Shown piece by piece: positions 15,757 through 22,828 of a DNA stretch of 64,000 nt (its first letter is position 1; every line of letters begins with the position of its first letter). Location of the stretch: contig JADJWA010000001.1 in assembly GCA_016716605.1 (NCBI GenBank), positions 2,401,001 to 2,465,000 on the forward strand, in the 5' to 3' direction. This DNA is from Flavobacteriales bacterium. Its GTDB lineage: Bacteria; Bacteroidota; Bacteroidia; Flavobacteriales_F; PHOS-HE28. The position numbers and the translations under genes were made by a program. The notes under the pieces are model-generated. The model made no database searches. It was not told the origin of the DNA and worked only from the letters and a program-made list of their open reading frames with translations.

Positions 15757-18020
15757 TGCGAGCGCGTTCCTTGCTGACGATCACGGCGATTGCGGCCACG
15801 CTCCTAGCGCGGCCGCAATCGCCGCTTTTCGACCTCGGTGCCGTGCATGAGATCCGTATCGGATTCGAGGAGGCGGATTGGCGCACCCGCCTCGAGGACC
15901 TGTACACCGAAGGACAGAACGGCCGGCTCGTAGGCGATGTCTCCATCGACGGCACCGTGCTCGCGGGCTGCGGCATCCGCTTCAAGGGCTATAGCTCTTA
16001 CAGTGCGGGCCGCATCAAGAATCCCTTCAACATCGATCTCAATCACACGGTGAGCGGCCAGGACTACCAGGGCCAGAAGAAGATCAAGCTCAGCAACGTG
16101 TTCCAGGATCCCAGCTTCCTGCGCGAAGTGCTCACGTACGCGATCGCGCGCGAGTACATGCCGGCCTCACGGGCAAGCTATGCCAACGTCTTCGTGAACG
16201 ACACGCTCCAGGGCCTCTACGTGATCACCGAGGATGTCGGCAACGATTTCCTTCGCGCGCATTTCGGCGAGAATGACGGCAGCTTCTTCAAGGGCAATCC
16301 GCCCACGGTCGATCTTACCGGTGACAATTGCAACTTGAGCGATGCGCCCGGCGCTGACAGCGCAGCCTATTCCGGGATCTATGAGTTGCAGAGCGATGCC
16401 GGCTGGGGCCATCTGCTCGAGCTGATCGAGGCGCTGAATACGCAGCCGCAGCGGATCGACAGCGTGCTGAACGTGGACCGCGCCCTTTGGATGCACGCGC
16501 TCAACTATGCGCTCATCAACTTCGACAGCTACGTGGGCTATGCCCAGAACTACTACCTGTACCGTGACCGCGAGGGCTTGTGGAACACGATCCCATGGGA
16601 CATGAACATGAGCTTCGGCGCTTTCCGGCTCTCTGATGCGAGCACCTATTGGAATGGCTTCAGCGTGAACCAGGCCATGAGCATCGACCCGCTGAGCCAC
16701 TACAACGGCGTGAGCGTCTCGGAGCGGCCTCTGATGCGGAGCCTGTTCGAGGCCCCCAGGCACCGGCGCATGTACCTCGCGCACATCCGCGCCATCCTTG
16801 AGGACCAGGTGGCAAGCGGAACCGCAGGGCAGCTGGGGGAGCAGGTCCGCGCGCTGATCGATCCGCACGTGCAGGCCGACACGAACAAGTTCTACAGCTA
16901 TCAGGGCTTCCTCGACAACTTCAACGACCAGGTGAGCTTCACCATCGCTTATCCCGGCCTTGCGCAGCTCATGAATGGCCGGATCGCCTACATGCAGGGC
17001 GTTCCCGGTTTCACGGGACAGCCGGTGATCAGCGCGCCGCAGCACTCACCGGGTGACATCGGCACGGGCCAGCAGCTCACCATCACCTGCGCGATCTCCG
17101 GATGCGACACCGCGTTCATCGCGTACCGCTTCGGCTCCGCTGGGCGCTTCGCGAAGGCCGCCTTGCTCGACGATGGCGCGCATGGCGATGGGGCAGCGGG
17201 CGACGGAACCTACGGTGCGGTCATCACGGCCGAAACGAACCTGATCGAGTACTACATCTATGCGGAGAACGCCACTGCCGGCGAGTTCAGCCCTCGCGGA
17301 GCGGCCTACATGACTCATCGCGTATTCACGCGCATCGAGCCGGGCGTGCTGGTGATCAATGAGCTCATGGCCGACAATCGCGTCCAGCCGGATGCCTCTG
17401 GCGCCACCGGCGATTGGATCGAGCTCTTCAATGCGGGCGGCAGCACCATCAGCACCGCCGGATTGCATCTGAGCGACGATGCGGCCGATCCGCAGGAATG
17501 GGCCCTGCCCGCCTTCACCCTCGCGCCCGGCGAGTACCTCATCATCTGGGCCGACGACCGTGAGTGGGTGGATGACTACCACGCGAGCTTCAAGCTCGAT
17601 GCAGAAGGGGAGGCCTTGCTGCTCGCCTACGACGCGGAGAACATCATCGATCAGGTCGCCTTCGGGCCCCAGTACCCGATCTATTCCTGGGCGCGATCGC
17701 CCAACGGCACCGGCGGATTCACCCGCATGGCGCCCACTTTCAAGGGCTATAACTTGGTGCTGCCGGGTTATGAGGTTGATGCGGCCTTCCAGATATGGCC
17801 CAACCCGGCGAGCTCCACCGTGCATGCCTTCATCGACCGCGATGGCGATTACGAAGTGGAGGTCGTCCGCGCCGATGGGCGGAGAATGCTCGGGCCGATC
17901 AAACGGAGCAGCCGCCAGCTCGTCGAAGTGGACGCCTACGGATTGCCATCCGGCCATTACACCTTGCGCGCCGTCTTCAGCGACGCGATCCTCAGCAAAC
18001 CCTTCATCATCATCCCATGA
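15756..18020 (+). CDS. CotH kinase-domain protein with lamin-tail domain and T9SS sorting domain
   Basis: A 754-residue exported protein. Signal peptide 1-20. CotH-type kinase domain (about 30-400): GIRFKGYSSYS, KKIKLSNVFQDPSFLRE (108-124), ANVFVNDTLQGLYVITEDV (quoted in part), then NFDSYVGYAQNYYLY (256-269) and the metal-binding-type NTIPWDMNMSFG (277-288, D282). A chitobiase/Fn-like middle (about 430-520) precedes a lamin-tail domain (VLVINELMADNR ... DWIELFNAGG, about 530-645) and a type A T9SS domain (IWPNPASSTVHAF ... to the end). CotH proteins phosphorylate proteins in spore coats; in Bacteroidota the substrate is unknown. It overlaps both neighbours (1 and 4 bases). Confidence 0.88.
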   Translation: MRARSLLTITAIAATLLARPQSPLFDLGAVHEIRIGFEEADWRTRLEDLYTEGQNGRLVGDVSIDGTVLAGCGIRFKGYSSYSAGRIKNPFNIDLNHTVSGQDYQGQKKIKLSNVFQDPSFLREVLTYAIAREYMPASRASYANVFVNDTLQGLYVITEDVGNDFLRAHFGENDGSFFKGNPPTVDLTGDNCNLSDAPGADSAAYSGIYELQSDAGWGHLLELIEALNTQPQRIDSVLNVDRALWMHALNYALINFDSYVGYAQNYYLYRDREGLWNTIPWDMNMSFGAFRLSDASTYWNGFSVNQAMSIDPLSHYNGVSVSERPLMRSLFEAPRHRRMYLAHIRAILEDQVASGTAGQLGEQVRALIDPHVQADTNKFYSYQGFLDNFNDQVSFTIAYPGLAQLMNGRIAYMQGVPGFTGQPVISAPQHSPGDIGTGQQLTITCAISGCDTAFIAYRFGSAGRFAKAALLDDGAHGDGAAGDGTYGAVITAETNLIEYYIYAENATAGEFSPRGAAYMTHRVFTRIEPGVLVINELMADNRVQPDASGATGDWIELFNAGGSTISTAGLHLSDDAADPQEWALPAFTLAPGEYLIIWADDREWVDDYHASFKLDAEGEALLLAYDAENIIDQVAFGPQYPIYSWARSPNGTGGFTRMAPTFKGYNLVLPGYEVDAAFQIWPNPASSTVHAFIDRDGDYEVEVVRADGRRMLGPIKRSSRQLVEVDAYGLPSGHYTLRAVFSDAILSKPFIIIP

Positions 18021-19231
18021 AACAGCTCTTCGCACTGCTCGTCCTCCTTGCGCTGCTGCCCGCGCACGGCCAGACCTTCACCACCTGGGGCACCGGACAG
18101 GGCCTGCCCAACGCCGATGTGCGCGATGTGGCCGTGGGGCCCGACGGGAAGATCTGGGTGGCCACGGCATCAGGGATCGCCTCGTTCGATGGGTCCACCT
18201 TCAATTCCTACAGCGTAGGCTCGCATCCCACCTTCCTCAACGACGACACCTATGCGATCGAGGTGCTCGAGAATGGCGATGTCTGGGTCGGCACCGACTT
18301 CGGCCTGAGCGTGCTCCAGGGCAGCACCTTCACCAACTACACCACGGCCAACGGCCTCAGCGACAACGAGATCAAAAACATCAAACAGGCGCCGAACGGT
18401 GATGTGTGGCTCGCCACGATCAACGGTGCCACGCGGTTCAGCGCCAGCGCGTTCACGGCTTTCGGCTCGCCCAGCATCCCATTCGGCGGCACCACGCACA
18501 TCGCCTTCGCCGGCAATGACGATGTGCTCCTGAGCGGAGGCTTGGGCGGCGTGCTGGTTTACAACGGCAGCACGTTCACGGCAATCACGACCACGCAAGG
18601 CTTGCTGAGCAATCGGATCCGCAGCATCGCAGTGAACGGTGCCCAGGAGAAATGGGTGGGCACTGCCGATGGCATCTCCGTGCTCAGCGCTGCCAACACG
18701 CACATCGTTGACCACGAGGCCTTCTTCGAGCTGCCGCCGCCCGATGAGCTGAACCCGGTGACCGACGTGCTCATTGACAATGCGGGCCGGGTGTGGGCCG
18801 CGGTGTATGTGGATTACCTCGTGACCGAGGGCGGCGTGAGCGTTTACGCGAACAATGCATGGTCGCAATACGAGGAAGCCGACGGGCTTGCCGGCCCCAA
18901 CGTGCGCCGGCTGGCCATGGATGCCCAAGGCGATATCTGGGTGGCCACCAGCACCGGCCTCACGGAGATCAGTGGCATCGGCATCGGGATCGAAGAGCGG
19001 GCCGCGCCGTCGTTCATGCTGTTCCCGAACCCGGCCAGCTCTTTCGTGGAGGTCAACCTGAGCTCCCCAGCCGTGAATGCAACGGTTGAAGTGCGCGATT
19101 CCGCCGGGCGGTTGATCCGCACGGAGCAGGCTTCGGGCCAGCGGCGGCGCTTCGATGTCTCAGGGCTTGATGCCGGTATCTACCTGGTGCGCATCGGCAA
19201 CGAGGCGGCGCGCTTCGCGGTGGAGCGGTAA
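18017..19231 (+). CDS. secreted beta-propeller (two-component-regulator propeller type) with T9SS domain
   Basis: A 404-residue exported protein, third in the coupled operon (its ATG overlaps the upstream stop as ATGA). Signal peptide 1-19. Six or so repeats of the Reg_prop kind follow, for example GQGLPNADVRDVAVGPDGKIW, ANGLSDNEIKNIKQAPNGDVW and DGLAGPNVRRLAMDAQGDIW (each read as G-L-x-x-N/D ... D-G/N-x-x-W-V-A-T). The C-terminus is a type A T9SS sorting domain (LFPNPASSFVEVNL ... LDAGIYLVRIGNEAARFAVE). Reg_prop blades usually sense ligands in hybrid histidine kinases; here they are free and secreted, so a binding role at the surface is inferred. Confidence 0.85.
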   Translation: MKQLFALLVLLALLPAHGQTFTTWGTGQGLPNADVRDVAVGPDGKIWVATASGIASFDGSTFNSYSVGSHPTFLNDDTYAIEVLENGDVWVGTDFGLSVLQGSTFTNYTTANGLSDNEIKNIKQAPNGDVWLATINGATRFSASAFTAFGSPSIPFGGTTHIAFAGNDDVLLSGGLGGVLVYNGSTFTAITTTQGLLSNRIRSIAVNGAQEKWVGTADGISVLSAANTHIVDHEAFFELPPPDELNPVTDVLIDNAGRVWAAVYVDYLVTEGGVSVYANNAWSQYEEADGLAGPNVRRLAMDAQGDIWVATSTGLTEISGIGIGIEERAAPSFMLFPNPASSFVEVNLSSPAVNATVEVRDSAGRLIRTEQASGQRRRFDVSGLDAGIYLVRIGNEAARFAVER

Positions 19232-19314
19232 TGGACGAGCCCTATTTTACGCCCGTGCCGGTTGACGCTTTTCGCGTCAGTGACCCCCGGAGCCGTTCCG
19301 TACAAGCCGAATGA

Positions 19315-21762
19315 ATGCCCTTCCCGCATGATGCCAGCGCTTCCGTTCATCGCGAAGTGAGCCATCCGACGAAGCCCCAAGGCGACGCCCATGTCGAAAC
19401 CGAGATGGCCGCCTTGGCCGCGCGCTTCGTCAACAGCACCAACCGCCACGTTTTCCTGACGGGCAAGGCGGGCACCGGCAAGACCACCTTCCTGCACAAG
19501 CTGGCCGCCAGCACGCACAAGCGCTATGTGATCCTGGCTCCAACGGGCATCGCGGCGCTCAACGCCGGCGGGGTCACCATCCACAGCCAATTCCTGCTCC
19601 CCTTCGGCGCTTTCCTGCCTGAGCGCCAACGTCCCCTCGACATCCCCGATGGAGCCTTCCATGACCAGGACACGCTCACGCGGCGCCATCCGCTGAACAG
19701 TATCCGCCGCAACGTGCTGCGCGAGGTTGACCTGCTCATCATCGATGAGGTGAGCATGCTGCGCGCGGATGTGCTCGACGTTATCGATCACCGCATGCGC
19801 ACCGTGCGGCAGAACCGCGGGCAGAGCTTCGGGGGAGCGCAGGTGCTCCTCATCGGTGACCTGTACCAGCTGCCGCCGGTGGTGAAGGACGATGAGTGGC
19901 GCGTGATGCAGCGCTACTACGCGAGCATGTTCTTCTTCGAGGCGCAGGTCCTCAAGCAGCATGGCTACGCGCACATCGAGCTCGATAGGATCTTCCGCCA
20001 GCAGGACGACCGCTTCATCCGCATCCTCAACAACCTGCGCAACAACACGGTGCAGGCGGCGGATGTGGATGAGCTGAATGCGCACCATCGAGCCGCCGAT
20101 GCGCCAGCCGGGAACGAGGGCGTCATCACCCTGACCACGCACAACTATAAGGCCGACGAGATCAATCAGGAAGCGCTCCGCAAGCTGCCGGGCAAGGCGC
20201 ACAGCTACGAGGCGGAGGTCATGGGCGAATTCCCCCAGGGCATGTACCCCGTGCTCGAGCGCATCGAGCTCAAGGAAGGCGCGCAGGTGATGTTCGTGAA
20301 GAACGATGCCGAGAAGAGGTACTTCAACGGCAAACTGGCGCGCGTGGAGAAGCTGGAGAAGGACAGCATCGCCGTGCGCATGTACGATGGCGTGGGCGAT
20401 GCGCTCGGCGACGGCCTGTACACCCTGAAGCGCGAGACCTGGGAGAACAAGCGCTACGTGGTGAACGCCAGCACCAAGCAGCAGGAAGAGGAGGTGATCG
20501 GCACATTCGAGCAGTATCCCATCAAGCTCGCTTGGGCCATCACCGTTCACAAGAGCCAGGGCCTCACCTTCAGCAAAGCCATCATCGATGTGGGCCAGGC
20601 CTTCGCACCGGGGCAGGTGTACGTGGCGCTCTCCCGCCTGCGCTCGCTCGATGGGCTGATCCTGCGCACGCGCATCAATCCTGCCGTGGTGAGCACGGAC
20701 AAGGAGGTGGTGGCCTTCACGGAGCGTGGGGAGCGGCAGGAACCGCTGCCGGCGCAATTGAAGGCCAGGCAGCGCGAGTACCTGCAGCAACTGCTCATGG
20801 GCACCTTCGACCTGGCTGATCTGCTGCGGAAGCTGGAGTGGACGCAGAAGGACCATCCCGAGACCGCGCAGTTCGAGGATGAGAGCATGAAGTCCGCGCT
20901 CCGCATCCTGCAGGAGAAGCTGCGCAGCGAAGAGGAGAACACGCGGAAGTTCCGCAACCAATTGATCCGCTTGCTGCATGAGGACAAGCGCGAGGAGCTG
21001 CTCGTGCGGATCGAGAAGGGCGCTGCTTACTATGGCGATCTGCTGCAGGACCGGATGAAAGCGCTCTTCCAGCACATGGCGCAAGCCGAGCTGCTGAGCC
21101 GCACCAAGGAGTACACCAATGCGCTTAAGGAGATCGACGGCATGCTGATGAAGCGGATCGCCGCCTTGGCCAAGGTTGCTTACCTCACGCGCTGCATCCT
21201 CAACGGAGAAGAGATCCTGCGGCTCAAGGACCTCGAGCAGGCCCTCACCGACAAGCGAGCGGCCATGGTCGGCGAGGTGCGCGCGTGGGCCCAGGAGAAC
21301 AGGCCGAAGGGAAGGACGGGGAAGAAGCGGAAACGCCGCGAAAGCGCTGATGACCTTTCTCACGGCGACAGCGACCCTTCGATTCGGCCATTGACAAGAA
21401 AGAACCGTGATCATCCCGATTACGTCCGTGCGCCGCGCCGGAGCAAGGCTGAGGTCAGCAATACGTACAACGTGACCTTTGAGCTGGCCAAGGAGGGCCT
21501 CACAGTGGAGGAGATCGCGGCCAAGCGCACCTTGGCCAGGAGCACGATCGAAGGGCATTTCGCGCGCGGCATCGCCGAAGGAGTGCTCGAAATCGGCAAG
21601 CTGATGCCCGAGGCCGAACGGGACCTCATCGCCGATTGGATGCGCGAGCATCCGACCGAAGGGCTGAATGCCGCTCAGGGCTATTTCGAGAACCGCTTCA
21701 GCTACGGGCAACTGCGCATGGTGCAGTCCTGGGTGAAGCGCGAGGCCGGCGACGAGGCGTGA
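19315..21762 (+). CDS. PIF1-like AAA helicase with C-terminal HTH extension
   Basis: An 815-residue SF1B helicase. Walker A GKAGTGKTTF (about 50-59), APTGIAALNAGG, Walker B LLIIDEVSML (about 141-150), LLIGDLYQLPPV, and the C-terminal helicase motif IKLAWAITVHKSQGLTF with VYVALSRLRSLDGL (quoted separately). After the core (to about 460) comes a long coiled-coil region (about 480-660), a basic linker (KGRTGKKRKRR) and a C-terminal helix-turn-helix domain (about 715-810: LAKEGLTVEEIAAKRTLARSTIEGH). This PIF1-HTH_40 layout is widespread in Bacteroidota. Its probable work is unwinding of G4 or replication intermediates. Start at 19315 is the first ATG; a later start near residue 27 would also keep the core. 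Confidence 0.9.
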   Translation: MPFPHDASASVHREVSHPTKPQGDAHVETEMAALAARFVNSTNRHVFLTGKAGTGKTTFLHKLAASTHKRYVILAPTGIAALNAGGVTIHSQFLLPFGAFLPERQRPLDIPDGAFHDQDTLTRRHPLNSIRRNVLREVDLLIIDEVSMLRADVLDVIDHRMRTVRQNRGQSFGGAQVLLIGDLYQLPPVVKDDEWRVMQRYYASMFFFEAQVLKQHGYAHIELDRIFRQQDDRFIRILNNLRNNTVQAADVDELNAHHRAADAPAGNEGVITLTTHNYKADEINQEALRKLPGKAHSYEAEVMGEFPQGMYPVLERIELKEGAQVMFVKNDAEKRYFNGKLARVEKLEKDSIAVRMYDGVGDALGDGLYTLKRETWENKRYVVNASTKQQEEEVIGTFEQYPIKLAWAITVHKSQGLTFSKAIIDVGQAFAPGQVYVALSRLRSLDGLILRTRINPAVVSTDKEVVAFTERGERQEPLPAQLKARQREYLQQLLMGTFDLADLLRKLEWTQKDHPETAQFEDESMKSALRILQEKLRSEEENTRKFRNQLIRLLHEDKREELLVRIEKGAAYYGDLLQDRMKALFQHMAQAELLSRTKEYTNALKEIDGMLMKRIAALAKVAYLTRCILNGEEILRLKDLEQALTDKRAAMVGEVRAWAQENRPKGRTGKKRKRRESADDLSHGDSDPSIRPLTRKNRDHPDYVRAPRRSKAEVSNTYNVTFELAKEGLTVEEIAAKRTLARSTIEGHFARGIAEGVLEIGKLMPEAERDLIADWMREHPTEGLNAAQGYFENRFSYGQLRMVQSWVKREAGDEA

Positions 21763-21856
21763 CGGGTTGGTTAGCCAAAGCGTCAGATGCTGCGCAGGTG
21801 TGGAAGCGGATGCCCCGAGCAGGTTCTGATCTGGGAACGGACGAAACCCGCACGCT

Positions 21857-22162
21857 TCAGTGCGTGGCCAGCTTGCGAACGAGCTCCTGCGTGAGACTCG
21901 AGGCATCGGGCCCGTATGCATTCACCAGGATGCCCTTGATGTCGCGGGACTTCGAGCTAATAGCATAGAGCACGCTCTGATCCTCCGGGTCGGAATTGCC
22001 CTCGAAACGGTGGAACTCGTCGATCTCGAACTCCGCAGGATCCAGACTGACGCCGCGTGGCTCGCACACCACGCAATGACCGCCAAGCGACAGGTCATCG
22101 GTATAGCCTCGGCGCTGCAGATCGTTCACGGCCTCGGAGAGCGTGGAATAAGCGTAGCGCAT
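21857..22162 (-). CDS. small conserved protein often annotated as phosphoribosylpyrophosphate synthetase
   Basis: A 101-residue protein resembling a short family in Bacteroidota that databases label phosphoribosylpyrophosphate synthetase, although it is far too short for that enzyme and lacks the PRPP loop. Features: MRYAYSTLSEAVNDLQRRGYT, a possible metal pair CVVC in GGHCVVCEPRG, EFEIDEFHRFEGNSDPEDQSVLYAIS (quoted in part: FEIDEFHRFEG), and the closing KGILVNAYGPDAS. Function is unknown. The start at 22162 is chosen because the family begins at this point and a TACCTTCG box lies four bases upstream; an upstream in-frame ATG at 22321 would run through a palindromic repeat. Confidence 0.75.
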   Translation of the reverse strand: MRYAYSTLSEAVNDLQRRGYTDDLSLGGHCVVCEPRGVSLDPAEFEIDEFHRFEGNSDPEDQSVLYAISSKSRDIKGILVNAYGPDASSLTQELVRKLATH

Positions 22163-22166
22163 GGAA

Positions 22167-22174
22167 CGAAGGTA
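22167..22174 (-). promoter_or_regulatory. -7 box TACCTTCG four bases before an ATG
   Basis: Minus-strand TACCTTCG ends at 22167; the ATG begins at 22162. This spacing places the start codon at or next to the expected transcription start. Confidence 0.5.
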
Positions 22175-22209
22175 GGGGCGCATTTGGGCATCCTTCAGGC
22201 GCAGGATCG

Positions 22210-22248
22210 CCGTCCCTCGCATTGCCTCGCAGAGCCTCGCAATGACGG
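22210..22248. repeat. REP-like palindromic element containing GTCATTGCGAGG
   Basis: The stretch runs CCGTC...GACGG at its ends with inner CATTGC / GCAATG arms around CTCGCAGAGCCTC. On the minus strand it contains CGTCATTGCGAGGCTC followed by GCGAGGCAATG, the core of a dispersed palindrome family seen in many bacterial genomes, including Bacteroidota. Only one copy lies in this window. Confidence 0.45.
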
Positions 22249-22317
22249 CCTCGGGATGCGGCAGACCACTGCACAGGTTTGGGTACACCCTGCGAGGGCC
22301 TAGATGGACTAGCGGTC

Positions 22318-22773
22318 TCATTCGCAGCGCCCTTGAGCATTGAAAAATCGAAAACCCAGTTCAGGATGCTTTACGCGCATAAGGCGCAAGAGATTCGGGA
22401 TTTGAGCAGAGGAATAGTTCTGCTCCCCCGGCATACCGAAAATGCCTTGGTCGTTATTCGTGGTCAGCAAATCGAGGACATCAATCTCCTGACCGGTCGA
22501 GGACCAAGCAACAATGTGGACCACTGAGCAACTCTGTCTTGGCGGATAATTCGTCGGCTCTAAAGTTCTAAGGACGGACATCAGACTACTTCTCAGTTCA
22601 GCATCACAAAGAAGTCCGGGTCCATGGTTCAGAAGCCTCAATTCAACGCGGTCAGCGGAACCGAAGGAATTCACGATCTCTGATCTTGAATCCTTCACCG
22701 AAGCCCTAATCCCTATCGCTAACCACACGATGAGGAAGGCTGTGATTAGATATCCAATGAGCTTCCACTTCAT
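22318..22773 (-). CDS. unknown single-pass membrane protein, AT-richer than its surroundings
   Basis: A 151-residue protein with an N-terminal signal anchor (MKWKLIGYLITAFLIVWLA, residues 1-19) and a soluble, presumably periplasmic rest that holds three cysteines (about residues 56, 82 and 150). No family is recognised. The gene is clearly poorer in G+C than the flanking genes and uses codons ending in A/T much more often (for example ATT, AAT, TCA), which suggests recent acquisition or an unusual origin. It sits between a REP-like palindrome and the cyanophycin synthetase gene, with no operon partner. It may be a fast-evolving lineage-specific gene. Confidence 0.6.
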   Translation of the reverse strand: MKWKLIGYLITAFLIVWLAIGIRASVKDSRSEIVNSFGSADRVELRLLNHGPGLLCDAELRSSLMSVLRTLEPTNYPPRQSCSVVHIVAWSSTGQEIDVLDLLTTNNDQGIFGMPGEQNYSSAQIPNLLRLMRVKHPELGFRFFNAQGRCE

Positions 22774-22828
22774 CAGCTGATGACTAGATGCATACCATCA
22801 TCCGAGGCAATGCACGAACAATTGAGCA

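Noticed and set aside
19264..19278. Small hairpin GACGC-TTTTC-GCGTC before the helicase gene
   Set aside because: Five-bp stem without a T tract; too weak to call a terminator.
19180..21921. A 913-codon open frame on the minus strand, complete within the helicase gene
   Set aside because: It is a GC-rich shadow of the PIF1-like helicase: its protein is His/Arg/Leu-rich with no domain, and the plus-strand gene has full helicase motifs.
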